Source of the DNA: CALAED01 sp937891035
Lineage (GTDB): Bacteria > Actinomycetota > Actinomycetes > Streptosporangiales > Streptosporangiaceae
Length of the DNA stretch: 64,000 nucleotides
NCBI GenBank assembly: GCA_035642125.1
Contig: DASQSZ010000328.1
Span: 32,879 to 96,878 of the forward strand
Direction of reading: 5' to 3'
Both the position numbers and the translations under genes were made by a program. Below the pieces are notes generated by a model. The model was not told the DNA's origin. It was given only the letters and a program-made list of their open reading frames with translations, and did no database searches. Of the stretch, positions 25,358 through 35,063 are shown one piece after another; within the stretch, counting starts at the first letter, position 1, and each line of letters starts with the position of its first letter.

Positions 25358-28300
25358 GGGTCAACATACGGCACCCGTCCGGGGGGCGCGACGCCGCGCT
25401 TGATGTGATCCTGGATGATGTGTGCGACCAATGCTCGCACGGCATCCGGATCGTTCGCCCCAGCCCTGATCATGGCTTCCACTTCGATGTCGTAGAGATC
25501 GTCGTAGGTGAGGTTCGCATTCGGGTTCTTCGAGCGCCATGCCTTGAACAGGTCGGCCTGGTGCGGCCTGATATCGGAGTGCTTGATCCCGAGATCCTTG
25601 AGCACGTCTTCAGGTATGGCGAGGACGTCCCTGGGGTTATAGCCGGCCACATTCGGGCCGCCCTTCTTGTCCTTCATGGCGGCCTGCGACGGAGCGTGAT
25701 GACCGCCACCGTCCTTGTACTGCTTCAACCGCTTGATGAGGGGGTGGGAGACGGCGCCGAGCACCTTGGTGAACATGGCGCCGCCGGGAGAGGTGGCCGC
25801 GCCCATGACCGCGTTTTCGCCGGCCGCCTGCCCCACGTTATCGCCGTTGATCATCGCCTCGGTGGCGCCGCCGGCGGCGTTGGCGGCCGCTTCCCTGGCG
25901 ACGTACACCGTGGCTCTGGCCGCGACGCCGGTGCCGAGGGCCGAGGCACCGAACGTGGCGGCGCCCATACCTCCGGCGACGCCGCCGCCGGCGGCCGCGC
26001 CGAGCAGGCGCAACCCGCTGAACTCCCCGGACCTGTACTGCCGGTATCCCTCGATGCCGGCACCCACCAGGGCGCCGACGCCGGCGCCGACGGCGATATG
26101 CACCCATCGGCCGTCCGGATCGACCAGCCGGACCGGATTGTTGTAGCTGTAGGTGTACAGAGCGAGGTTGGCCGAATTGCGCGTCCCGCCGTTCACCGAG
26201 CCGTCGAGGTAGGCATCGATCGCCGGGTCTGGGCTCTGCCAGACGCTCGTTCTCGGGTCGTAGTAGCGCGCGCCGTAGTGGTAATAGCCGGTCTCAGGAT
26301 CGAGTTCCTTGCCGGTGTATTGGTGCGGCACGGGCTGACCGGGATTTTCCTTCTCCTCGACCCATGTCTCCCCCGTCGGGAAGTAATTCAGGTGCTCATA
26401 CAGCTGCCCTTCGGTGTCGGTGACGAAGCCGGTCGATCCGAGATGGTCGGCGTGCGCGTAGAACTGGCGATCCTCGAAACGGCTATCGGGTTCGACGAAC
26501 TTGGTGACGAGCTTCGAGCTGCCGATGAAGACGTGCTTGAACTGCTTGTTTCCCTGCGTGGAATAGTTCTGGTTCGGATAGATGTGCGTCTGGCTGGAGT
26601 CCTTGACGATCCGTTTGCCGACGTCGTCGTAGGCGTACCTGGCGTCGGGCGCGCCGCCTTGGTTGTCACAGGACGTCGCGTCCTGCGGCAGCGTCTGGCT
26701 CTGCACGTTTTCATGGCCGCAGGCGAGGCGGTTCTCCTCGTCCCAGATCAGCTGACGCCGCGGCCGCGGCTGCTGGGCCCGGCTGATCAGGTTCCCGTTG
26801 GCGTCGTAGGACATGGTGTGCGGGCCGACGACGGACGGCGCGTGCGGCTTTCCGCTGCCGTAGGTGTAGCCGTAGTTGTACGTCGTCTTCTTCTGCACGA
26901 CGACGTTTTCGTTGGTGACCAGCTCGTGCAGCTGGTTCTTGCCGGTGATGTTGTGGATCGAGTCGTAGCCGATGTCGAGCCGGTACCGGTCGGTCTTCGG
27001 GCCTCGTGAGGTGTAGTCGCCTTCGGCGTGCGTGAGCCGGTAGAGGTCGTCGTAGTGGTAGGTCTGCCGGCTCGGCCCGCCGAGCTGGAACCCCACCTCC
27101 GGGCCATCCGGCGGCGCGGTGTTGTTGGCGATCGAGGTGACGTTGCCGACCGCGTCGTAGTCGTAGCTCAGGTTCTGGAACGTGTAGCCGATCTCGAGCT
27201 TGGACTCCAGCGTGGCGAGCCGCCGGTCGTCGGCGTTGTAGGTGTAGCGGGTACGGGTGCCGTTGCCGGTCTCCTGAAGCACCCGCTGGTCGAACTTGTC
27301 GTAGTCGAGCCGGCGCAGGTACTGATAGGTGTTCGCGCCCTTGACGCCGGTCGCCTGGTTGACCAGGCCGCCGCTGTTGTAGCCGTACGACAGCACCTCG
27401 CCGTCCGGGAAGGTCATCCGCAGCATCCGGTTCCAGGTGTCGTACCGGTACTGCGTGGTGAACTCCTCGGTCTTGTTGCCTTGGACGGGTACCGACCGGG
27501 TCTCGCTGGTGACCTCGCCGAGCGGCCCGTACGCACGGGTCAGCGTGCCGGCCCCGTCGCGGATCGCGGTGACCCGGCCGGCGCCGTTCCCGGCGGCGCC
27601 CGGGTCGCCGTAGGTGTAGGCGACGTTGCTGGCCGGGAACAGCGGGTAGCGGATCGCGGACAGGCGCTCGAAGTCGTAGTCGTACTCGATCGCCTTGCCC
27701 GCCGCCGCCAGCTTGGCCGTGATCTTCCTGACCGGGTTGCCGGCCAGGTCGTACACCGTCTCGGTACGGCCCGAGTCCGGGCTGTTGATGATCGTGCGGC
27801 GGGCGAAGTTGTCATAGGTCGACGTGGTGACGTTGTTCTTGTCGTCGGTGACGCGGATGATCTGGCCGAGCGGGTCGTGGGCGTAGCTGGTCCAGATGGC
27901 CGGCTGGCCGCCCGCGGGGTTGGATTCCTTGACCGCGGTGGTCGCCTCGCGCACGTCGGTGTACGTGCGCTTGACGTTGCCCTTGGCGTCGGTCCGCACC
28001 GACTCGAACTGATGGGTGCCGGCCCGGTCCGTGCCGAATCCGTACGCCATCGTGGTGACCGTGTCGTCCGGCAGGACGGTGCGCGTTGGCCGGTCGAGGA
28101 CGTCGTAGGTCGTGCGGGTCGGATCCTCGGTGTCGAACGCGGGGTTGAAGCTCGTGTTCGTCGCGCCCTTGGGTTCGGTGACCTGGTAATACTGCGCTGC
28201 GGTCCGGCCGAACGCGTCGAACGTCACCCGCCCAGAGACGGTCATGACGTCGGCGGGCGCGGTGTCGGGCCCGGTGCTGACGGTGGCGTCCTTCTTGGTC

Positions 28301-31300
28301 TGCAGGATGCGTTTGAGACCGTCGCTGAAGGTGATCGTGTCGATGGCGTCGGGCTTGACGCTCCCGTCGGCCCGCCGGTCGACGTGCCGGGTGACCGCGT
28401 ACGGCACCGTCGCCTCTGGGTGGTACTCGAAGTCGATGCTGAGCCGGTTCTCGGCGATCTCGAGGGGGCCGGCAACGGAGTCGACCCGGCCGACCGCGTC
28501 GTAACGCTGGACGGTGGACTGGTCGTTGACGTCGGTCGTGGTCTCGATCAGCCCGTACTTGAGGTTGTAGGTCTGCGTCGAGCGCAGGTTATGGCTGTCG
28601 GTGACCGAGGCCACGTGAGTGTCGACGACCGTGTCGTAGGTGTAGGACAGCTTGTAGCGCTGGCCGCTCTTGTTCGGCGGGTTCGTCACCGAGGCGAGGT
28701 TGCCGTTGTCGAAGTACGTCAGATCGGTGACGGCCGCGGTGCCGTCGGCAAGGAACGCCCGGTGCCGGATGAGGTTTCCGGTGGCGCAGTCGTAGGTCGA
28801 GTCCCTGTTGCGCATGAGTGTGCCGGCGCCGCGCACCTCGATCGCCGTGGCGGCGCCCACGATGTTGTTGGCCCGGCAGGCGGCGTCCTCCGCGGTGTAG
28901 CGGAACCGCATATCGACGTCGTCCGCGGCTCCGGTGTCGGCGGCGTCCAGCGAGCGCACCACGTTGCCGAAGTCGTCGTACGCCATTTCGATGTGGGTCG
29001 TCTTGCCCGGCTGCGACTGCCCTTCGAAGAAGCGCTCGTCGGTGCGCACCAGCTGCGGGAAGATCGTCGCGGTGGTGCTGCGCGCGTCGGCCGGGGTCGC
29101 TCCGGTCGAGACGTCGCGCAGCCGGTAGGTGTTCTCAGTCTCGGTGAACAGCCGGCCCTGGCCGTCGGCGGTGCGCTCGCGCTCGAGCAGCCCGCGCGTG
29201 TAGTAGCTGTCGGTGCGGTAGTCGCGGGTCACGCTGCTGAACACCGTGTTGCCGTTGGCCGTGTCGTGGTGGCGTTCCACCGTGGTCCGGTAACCGTAGA
29301 ACTCGCGCTCGAGCCGGTCGAACACGCCGACTGAGTAGTCGAAGGTCGACCGCTGGACATCGGGTCCGTCATCCAGCGGCTGGCCGTCGTTGATCGTCAC
29401 CTCGGACAGCACCCACCGCGAGTGCGGTTGGTCGTAGGTGTTGCCGTCCCGCTTGTAGTCCAGGTCGAAGCGCGAGCCCATCGGCCGGATGACGCTGCGG
29501 AGCAGGTTGGTCCGGCCGGTGCGGTTTTGCGCCACCGACAGTTCGCTGTCGCTGTCGGAGGCGAGATGGTCGGCGTACCCGTCGCCGTCGAGGTCGCGCA
29601 GCGTCTGCGCGGCGCGGCCCGCGCCCGTGGAGACGTCGGCGCCGGGGTTGACGATGATACAGCCGGTCACCAGCAACGCGCAGAACGAGAACGTGAAGTA
29701 GACGCCGCCGCCGACCTGGGCGTTGACGTCATTGTTGAGCCCGGACAGGCTGCCGAGGAACTCCTGCGGCGCGGCGAAACCGTTGCCGGTGTTCAGCGCC
29801 ACCCGGATCGGGTTGCCGGCGAAGACCCGGTCGGCCAGCCCGTCCCCGTTCATGTCCTGCAGCGAGCTGTCGCTGTCGCTGTCGCCCTGGCCGAAGGATG
29901 CGCCGCCGGCGAAGCCGTAGAAGTCGGTGTTGAACCCGATGTTGATCCCGTTGTTGGAGCTCTCACCGTCGTTGAGCGGACCGCCGGGCCACGGCTCGGG
30001 CGCGGCGAACCGGTAGCCGAGGTTGAGCGCGGCCCGTCCGTCCTCGTAGACGCGGTCCGGTAGCTGGTCGCCGTTGATGTCGAGCAGGTCGAACCTGCTG
30101 TCGGACGCCCCGGTGCCGAGGCTGCCGCCCACGCCGAGCGGCGGCATGTCGTTGCCGGTCCGCGAGGTGTTGGCGCTCCCGTTGCCCTGCGGCGCGGCCT
30201 GCCCGTGCCCGGTCGCGATGGTGCGGGCGGCGCTGCCGGCGCTGGCGTTGCCCGACACGTTGTGGCTGCGCCGGACGCTGCCGTCGGGCAGCGCGCCCCG
30301 GGTGTCGCCGAGGGTGCCGGTCGGGTCGCTGTACTGAACGCCGTTCGCCCCGGCCACGTCTGGGAAGTCGTCGCCGTTGAGGTCGAGGTAGTCGAGTTCG
30401 CCGGTGGAGTCACCGGTCGCGACGCTGCCGCCGACGCTGCCGATCCCGCCGCTGACGCCGCCGGTCAGGGAGATCTGCTGGGACCGGGAGATCCGCGGCA
30501 CGGCCCTGACGCCGGCCAGGTCGGCCGTGGTGGGCAGGTTGATGGACTGCCCGCCGAGCCGCGAGCTGGCCACGGCGTCCTTGGCGATCCACGACGCTTC
30601 GCCCGACTGCCAGCGGTTGTCCTTCGGCGCCGGAGTGAACACGAAGACCTTCGGCGGGGTGATCCGCGGATCGGCGGTGAAGGCGTCCTTGTCGCGCTGC
30701 GGGTCGACATCGCTCGGCAGCCCGTCCCTGAAGTTCTCATCCAGGGCCAGATCGGTCTGCCGGATCGGCTGGCCGGCCCGGTCTCGGTTGCCGTTGTAAC
30801 CCACCGCCGCCCAGCCGCGGTACGGCTGCGGGAACGCGCCCTCGTCCACGGCGCGGTGGAACGCGCTGGGGGCGGTCGCGCCGTCGATGGTGACCGTCTG
30901 GGCGGTCAGGAACGCGGCGAGCTTACGGTCCCGTGTGCTGAAGTCGAAGAACAGCTCCTGGCCCGCGCTGACCGGGACGCTGAGGTCGGCCGGGTCGCTG
31001 ACCTGCCCGTCGGTAATGGTGATCTCCCGCTTGGCGACGAGGCCGCCGGCGCGCTTCACCGTGAACACCACCGTCGAGTCCGGCTGCCGGCCGCCGAAGT
31101 CGAACGTCAGCTCGGGATTGACCGTGATCGTGCCGTCGCTCGTCGCGGTGAAGGACTCTTGCGGCGCGGTCAGATCGTTGCCCGGGTACATGTCGATGTC
31201 GTACGGCGGGTCGATCTTGATCAGCGGGTTGCCTTCGTCGTCGAAGAGCCGGTCGACGCCGGGCGCGGCGGTGTAGTGCGCTGTCGGCGTCCAGGAGATC

Positions 31301-34281
31301 TTGCCAAGGTCGATGGGTGAGTCGACGCGTACTCTCCAGGCGAGTTTCTGCCCGCGGGTCACCTCGATGTCCTTGTTGACGGCGATATCGCCGGAGTCGG
31401 CCGCGGCCAGCGACGTCTCCACGACCGGTTCGCCGTTTTGGGTGATCAGCAACGTGATGTCGTCGGTGGTCGCGCCGCTCTTGGTCAGCGTCCCACCCAG
31501 GTGCAACGTGCCGTCGGTCGACACGGTGGTCTCGCCGGTACGGCCGCCGAGGGTGAAGTCCCTGGACGCCTGGTAGTCGAGGTTGTTCAGGCCGTTCACG
31601 TCGGTGCTCGCGGGCACGCCGGTGTAGGCGATCCGCGGATCCCAGGACACACGGTCGTCGCTGCCGTCGGAGACCGAGCCGACGCGGAAGTAGAGCCGCT
31701 CGCCGCGCCGTACCTGGACCGCGTTCACGTCGGCGGGGGTGTGGGCGGACAGGTCACCGGCCGCGATCGTCTGCGCCCACAGCTCGGTGTTCTCGTGTTG
31801 GATGGCCACCCGGACCCCGTCCGGCTTGGCGAAGCGCGGCTTCCCCGTGTCGCCGGCTAGGAGCTTGACCTGCCCCGTGATGGCCACCGTTCCGTCGAAC
31901 GGAGCCACCCACCTGCGCACGCTGTCCACCAGCGGGAACGAGTCGATCTTGCGCTCGCGGTCGGCGGTGAAGTCGCCGAGTATGCCGTTCGGGTCGACAG
32001 TCGAACCGCCGATCGGCACCGGGGTGTCGGCGGCGACGCCGTACACCGGCACGCCGTCCGGGCCGACCCGGCCGAACAGCACGCCGCCGCCGTTGACCAG
32101 GTCGGTGATGCCGTCGCCGTTGACGTCGGCGAAGTACCGGTCCGTGGTTGACGTGGTGTCGACGTGGTTGAGCTGCGCGGCGACCGCGCCGAAGTAGGCT
32201 TCGACGCCGACGGTGAGCGAGTCGTTCTGGCCGGACATGATTCCGGGCAGGCCCCGCAGCGGCTGGGCGGTCGCGCTGAATCGCGGCTCGCCACCCGGCT
32301 TGGACAGGTTCTTGCGGTAGTGGACGGCGCCGCCGGACCGGAAGACCTTGTCGGGCAGGTCGTCGCCGTCCACATCCATGAGCGCCAGCAGGCCCTCGTC
32401 GTCGCCCCGGTTGAACCCGGCCTTGACGCCGGCCGAGTTCGCCTTGCTCGGCTGGGCGCCGAACCCGACGTACAGATGACCGCCGGCCCCGGAACTGGTG
32501 TTGCCGTTGAGCGCGCCGGCCTCGCCGGCGCCGGAGCGGATCGCGTTCACCGTGCCGTTGCGCAGGTTGTCGTCCGGCGAGTTCCAGTTCACCTGCTGGA
32601 ACGCCTGATACCTGCCCTGCGCGTCGCGGATGTCGTCGAAATATCCGAACTGGTGCGCGTTGAACAGCCGGCCGTTCTCGTCGAACTGCGAGATCGACTT
32701 CAGCAGCGTCTTTTCGAACGCGCCGGTTTGATAGTCGAATTCGTAGCGTCGGACCAGCGCGCCGGAGAACTTCACGTCGACGCGGCGCAACAGATCCGCG
32801 GTCACACGTTTGAAACCGCCGCGGGCGTTGATGGTCACGTCCTTGCGGCGCGGCTCGGACAGTTCACGGTCTCGGACGAACGTGACGCTGTACGCGCCCT
32901 CGGTGTCGCCGCGTCCGGTGTAGGTGATCCGCTGCAGATACAGGTCGCGGCCCGGCACAGAACCGCCGGCGGCCACCCCGTCGTCGTTCACGCGTACGTT
33001 GTGGTACCGCATGGTGTTGCCGTTGCGATCCCGCACCTCACGCAGCGCCCACAGGAAGACGTTCCCCGAGTCGTCGGCGAGCGTGGCGTCCGCCGCCGGC
33101 CCCTCACCCGGCGTCCCGCCGTAGATCCACCGGAGTCCGGACTTGTCGACGACCTCCCAGGTGTAGTTCTTCGGCGAGTCGCCGTGCCGGGTGATCCGCG
33201 CGAACGAGCCCTCCGTCCGGGTGTGGAACACCTTGCCGGCCACGCGCGGCCCGGGCGCCGCCCGGTGCGCGACCGGCGTGAGCTGTTCGCTGCCGAGCTG
33301 GTACGTCTCGGTCTCGCTGTCGGCGTCGTAGCGCGGCACCCCCCACCTGGTGTCGATGGTGACCGCCTGCATGGACAGGTCCCAGCCCACGCCGAGCCAG
33401 CCATTGGCGCCCGCGGACGCGTACGACACGGCCAGGTTGGGCCGCAGGCCGGCCCGTCCGGGTGGTACCTCGAGCGGGTACGACAGCCGGGCCTCACCGG
33501 TATTGGCCGCGCCGGGCGGCTGGATGAGGCTGACGCGGTCCCCCGGGTCGGCGGCCTGAATGTCCTTGATCTGGGTTGGGTTGAAGGAGGCGGCGCCCGG
33601 GTGCTCGGGTACCACGACGGTGGCGTTGATCATGTCGGTGAAGTGATCGGTCAGCGACACGACCGTGTGGTTGAGGGGGTCGACCCGGAGCCGTTCGAGT
33701 GGGCGCCAGCAGCCGCGCAGTTCGTCGTAGTAGAAGGTGCGCACGTCATTGGTGTCCGCCCCGACCTCGGTCGGGTCGTACGGGATGGACACCTCGATCT
33801 TGCCCTCGAAGGTGTACGGACTCGGCGTGAACTGGTACCCCTCCGGGCCGCTCGTCACGTTCTCCATGCCGGCGTCGAGGGGCGGCACCTCGCCTTCGGC
33901 CAGCGGCGTCACCCCGACCGGCACCGGATCCGTCACGTCGTCCGCCCCGATCACCAGCCGGGCGCCTTTATAGGCCACCGTGGTCGCCGACTTGTCCAGG
34001 CGCGGATCTACCGTCTTTTGGTAGGTGGGTGTCTTCAGCGGCCGACTCAACGTCCGGCTTTGCAGCATGCCGCCCACCGGCGTCGTCGTCGTATCGGAGT
34101 AGCCGAAATTGCCGGTCGTGCAGCCGAGGACCGGGGGTTGTGCCGTTATTGGCAGCACCGGCTCATCGACGTCAGAGGCGGTCAAGGTCCCGCCTATCAA
34201 CACCAAACTCACTGCGGCGGCCGCAAACCTGGCCCATCCGCTTCTACGAATCACGCCGCCGCGCAGGCCAATTTCTCGCAT
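25354..34281 (-). CDS. secreted SpvB/TcdB/Rhs polymorphic toxin, 2975 residues
   Basis: A single very long gene. An N-terminal basic region and hydrophobic segment (WARFAAAAVSLVLIGG) form a signal peptide. Around residues 240-330 is a SpvB-type domain (LSYPLEVPPGRAGLRPNLAV, GWLGVGWDLS). A long stretch then carries FG-GAP/VCBS-like calcium loops (DVDGDDLPD, DVNGDGITD, DLNGDDFPD, DMNGDGLAD, DLDGDGYAD) typical of TcdB/TccC-type shells. YD/Rhs repeats follow, then the Rhs core at about 2610-2720 (DHLGSTGFV, YHYGARYYDPRTSVW, NPVRLVDPDG). After an Ala/Gly-rich segment the last about 115 residues form a distinct tip (GGGHHAPSQ, DIEVEAMIRAG) that I take as the toxic domain. The shell would enclose that tip. 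Toxin class is not recognised. Confidence 0.85.
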   Translation of the reverse strand: MREIGLRGGVIRRSGWARFAAAAVSLVLIGGTLTASDVDEPVLPITAQPPVLGCTTGNFGYSDTTTTPVGGMLQSRTLSRPLKTPTYQKTVDPRLDKSATTVAYKGARLVIGADDVTDPVPVGVTPLAEGEVPPLDAGMENVTSGPEGYQFTPSPYTFEGKIEVSIPYDPTEVGADTNDVRTFYYDELRGCWRPLERLRVDPLNHTVVSLTDHFTDMINATVVVPEHPGAASFNPTQIKDIQAADPGDRVSLIQPPGAANTGEARLSYPLEVPPGRAGLRPNLAVSYASAGANGWLGVGWDLSMQAVTIDTRWGVPRYDADSETETYQLGSEQLTPVAHRAAPGPRVAGKVFHTRTEGSFARITRHGDSPKNYTWEVVDKSGLRWIYGGTPGEGPAADATLADDSGNVFLWALREVRDRNGNTMRYHNVRVNDDGVAAGGSVPGRDLYLQRITYTGRGDTEGAYSVTFVRDRELSEPRRKDVTINARGGFKRVTADLLRRVDVKFSGALVRRYEFDYQTGAFEKTLLKSISQFDENGRLFNAHQFGYFDDIRDAQGRYQAFQQVNWNSPDDNLRNGTVNAIRSGAGEAGALNGNTSSGAGGHLYVGFGAQPSKANSAGVKAGFNRGDDEGLLALMDVDGDDLPDKVFRSGGAVHYRKNLSKPGGEPRFSATAQPLRGLPGIMSGQNDSLTVGVEAYFGAVAAQLNHVDTTSTTDRYFADVNGDGITDLVNGGGVLFGRVGPDGVPVYGVAADTPVPIGGSTVDPNGILGDFTADRERKIDSFPLVDSVRRWVAPFDGTVAITGQVKLLAGDTGKPRFAKPDGVRVAIQHENTELWAQTIAAGDLSAHTPADVNAVQVRRGERLYFRVGSVSDGSDDRVSWDPRIAYTGVPASTDVNGLNNLDYQASRDFTLGGRTGETTVSTDGTLHLGGTLTKSGATTDDITLLITQNGEPVVETSLAAADSGDIAVNKDIEVTRGQKLAWRVRVDSPIDLGKISWTPTAHYTAAPGVDRLFDDEGNPLIKIDPPYDIDMYPGNDLTAPQESFTATSDGTITVNPELTFDFGGRQPDSTVVFTVKRAGGLVAKREITITDGQVSDPADLSVPVSAGQELFFDFSTRDRKLAAFLTAQTVTIDGATAPSAFHRAVDEGAFPQPYRGWAAVGYNGNRDRAGQPIRQTDLALDENFRDGLPSDVDPQRDKDAFTADPRITPPKVFVFTPAPKDNRWQSGEASWIAKDAVASSRLGGQSINLPTTADLAGVRAVPRISRSQQISLTGGVSGGIGSVGGSVATGDSTGELDYLDLNGDDFPDVAGANGVQYSDPTGTLGDTRGALPDGSVRRSHNVSGNASAGSAARTIATGHGQAAPQGNGSANTSRTGNDMPPLGVGGSLGTGASDSRFDLLDINGDQLPDRVYEDGRAALNLGYRFAAPEPWPGGPLNDGESSNNGINIGFNTDFYGFAGGASFGQGDSDSDSSLQDMNGDGLADRVFAGNPIRVALNTGNGFAAPQEFLGSLSGLNNDVNAQVGGGVYFTFSFCALLVTGCIIVNPGADVSTGAGRAAQTLRDLDGDGYADHLASDSDSELSVAQNRTGRTNLLRSVIRPMGSRFDLDYKRDGNTYDQPHSRWVLSEVTINDGQPLDDGPDVQRSTFDYSVGVFDRLEREFYGYRTTVERHHDTANGNTVFSSVTRDYRTDSYYTRGLLERERTADGQGRLFTETENTYRLRDVSTGATPADARSTTATIFPQLVRTDERFFEGQSQPGKTTHIEMAYDDFGNVVRSLDAADTGAADDVDMRFRYTAEDAACRANNIVGAATAIEVRGAGTLMRNRDSTYDCATGNLIRHRAFLADGTAAVTDLTYFDNGNLASVTNPPNKSGQRYKLSYTYDTVVDTHVASVTDSHNLRSTQTYNLKYGLIETTTDVNDQSTVQRYDAVGRVDSVAGPLEIAENRLSIDFEYHPEATVPYAVTRHVDRRADGSVKPDAIDTITFSDGLKRILQTKKDATVSTGPDTAPADVMTVSGRVTFDAFGRTAAQYYQVTEPKGATNTSFNPAFDTEDPTRTTYDVLDRPTRTVLPDDTVTTMAYGFGTDRAGTHQFESVRTDAKGNVKRTYTDVREATTAVKESNPAGGQPAIWTSYAHDPLGQIIRVTDDKNNVTTSTYDNFARRTIINSPDSGRTETVYDLAGNPVRKITAKLAAAGKAIEYDYDFERLSAIRYPLFPASNVAYTYGDPGAAGNGAGRVTAIRDGAGTLTRAYGPLGEVTSETRSVPVQGNKTEEFTTQYRYDTWNRMLRMTFPDGEVLSYGYNSGGLVNQATGVKGANTYQYLRRLDYDKFDQRVLQETGNGTRTRYTYNADDRRLATLESKLEIGYTFQNLSYDYDAVGNVTSIANNTAPPDGPEVGFQLGGPSRQTYHYDDLYRLTHAEGDYTSRGPKTDRYRLDIGYDSIHNITGKNQLHELVTNENVVVQKKTTYNYGYTYGSGKPHAPSVVGPHTMSYDANGNLISRAQQPRPRRQLIWDEENRLACGHENVQSQTLPQDATSCDNQGGAPDARYAYDDVGKRIVKDSSQTHIYPNQNYSTQGNKQFKHVFIGSSKLVTKFVEPDSRFEDRQFYAHADHLGSTGFVTDTEGQLYEHLNYFPTGETWVEEKENPGQPVPHQYTGKELDPETGYYHYGARYYDPRTSVWQSPDPAIDAYLDGSVNGGTRNSANLALYTYSYNNPVRLVDPDGRWVHIAVGAGVGALVGAGIEGYRQYRSGEFSGLRLLGAAAGGGVAGGMGAATFGASALGTGVAARATVYVAREAAANAAGGATEAMINGDNVGQAAGENAVMGAATSPGGAMFTKVLGAVSHPLIKRLKQYKDGGGHHAPSQAAMKDKKGGPNVAGYNPRDVLAIPEDVLKDLGIKHSDIRPHQADLFKAWRSKNPNANLTYDDLYDIEVEAMIRAGANDPDAVRALVAHIIQDHIKRGVAPPGRVPYVDP

Positions 34282-35063
34282 GGCTCAATCAACTCCGGTG
34301 GGAGGCCGCAAGTTTGCAGTGAGCGTCCAAATAAGGGACGTCACTAAACGCTCTCGACAGGTGCGTAAGAGACCGGGCCGCCACTCCCCCGGTAAAGGTT
34401 GATCGTCCAGCGGAACCTGCCGAAATATTGACTTCCGCCCAAGCGGCCGTCAACTATCTGGCGACTGTTCGGCGTGACCCAATGAGGCCAGCATTGTCCG
34501 GATCCGGACGGGAAACGAGGAAGCCATACCTCGTGCGCGAGCGCTCGCTGCTCAAAGTCCAGCCCCCGCCAGGTCGGCCCGCTCGGCGGGGCGCTTCGGC
34601 GGGGCGCCGGGTCGCTACCGGCTGTGTCCAGGATGTGCCACACCGTCGAGGCGGCAACGGCGTACCCGACCGCACGGCGTTGAGCCGATGCCGGTCACGC
34701 CGCGCTGACGAACGTGCCGCCGAGTCGGCTGGAGCCCGCGCGGCCGGCCGGGGCGTCCGCCCCGGTGGCAACTGTGCGCGCCCAGAACTCGACCTGATCG
34801 GCGAAGCCACTTGAATGAATCGAAACAATTGATAGAAAACATATCTGGTGGCACATCGGACGCCACACCGTCCGGCCGATCAATTGCCTCATAAGGGACG
34901 AAAAGGCGACGTCGTAGTTTATAGGGATAATTCTATTTTTCTGGCAAGGCTTACTGATTGATGTGGCAAGATCCTCTCCGACGGCCGGGCCCTTTTGTGA
35001 CCTTGGGCCGGCCCGGAAACTCGCCGCGTACCGAGCATGAACGCCATGAACTCAGGGAGTGCG
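34282..35063. other. intergenic region with transposase relic and promoters
   Basis: About 780 bases separating the toxin gene from the biosynthetic cluster. It holds the decayed integrase fragment at 34566-34676 and, from about 34810, an AT-richer stretch likely to include the decarboxylase promoter. No intact gene is seen. Confidence 0.5.
34566..34676 (-). pseudogene. decayed integrase-core transposase fragment
   Basis: The minus-strand frame reads RAVGYAVAASTVWHILD followed by TAGSDPAPRRSAPPSGPTWR. STVW.IL...G.DPAPRR...GPTW is the conserved stretch just before the catalytic core of integrase-type transposases. Frame and similarity are lost on both sides, so it is a remnant. It marks the left border of the natural-product cluster and may record its arrival or a rearrangement. 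Confidence 0.5.

Noticed and set aside
25405..34347. Long rightward open frames (over 500 and 700 codons) opposite the giant toxin gene
   Set aside because: They are antisense to a gene with clear SpvB/Rhs motifs, are rich in Val/Arg/Gly without domains, and result from the GC-biased third positions of the real gene.
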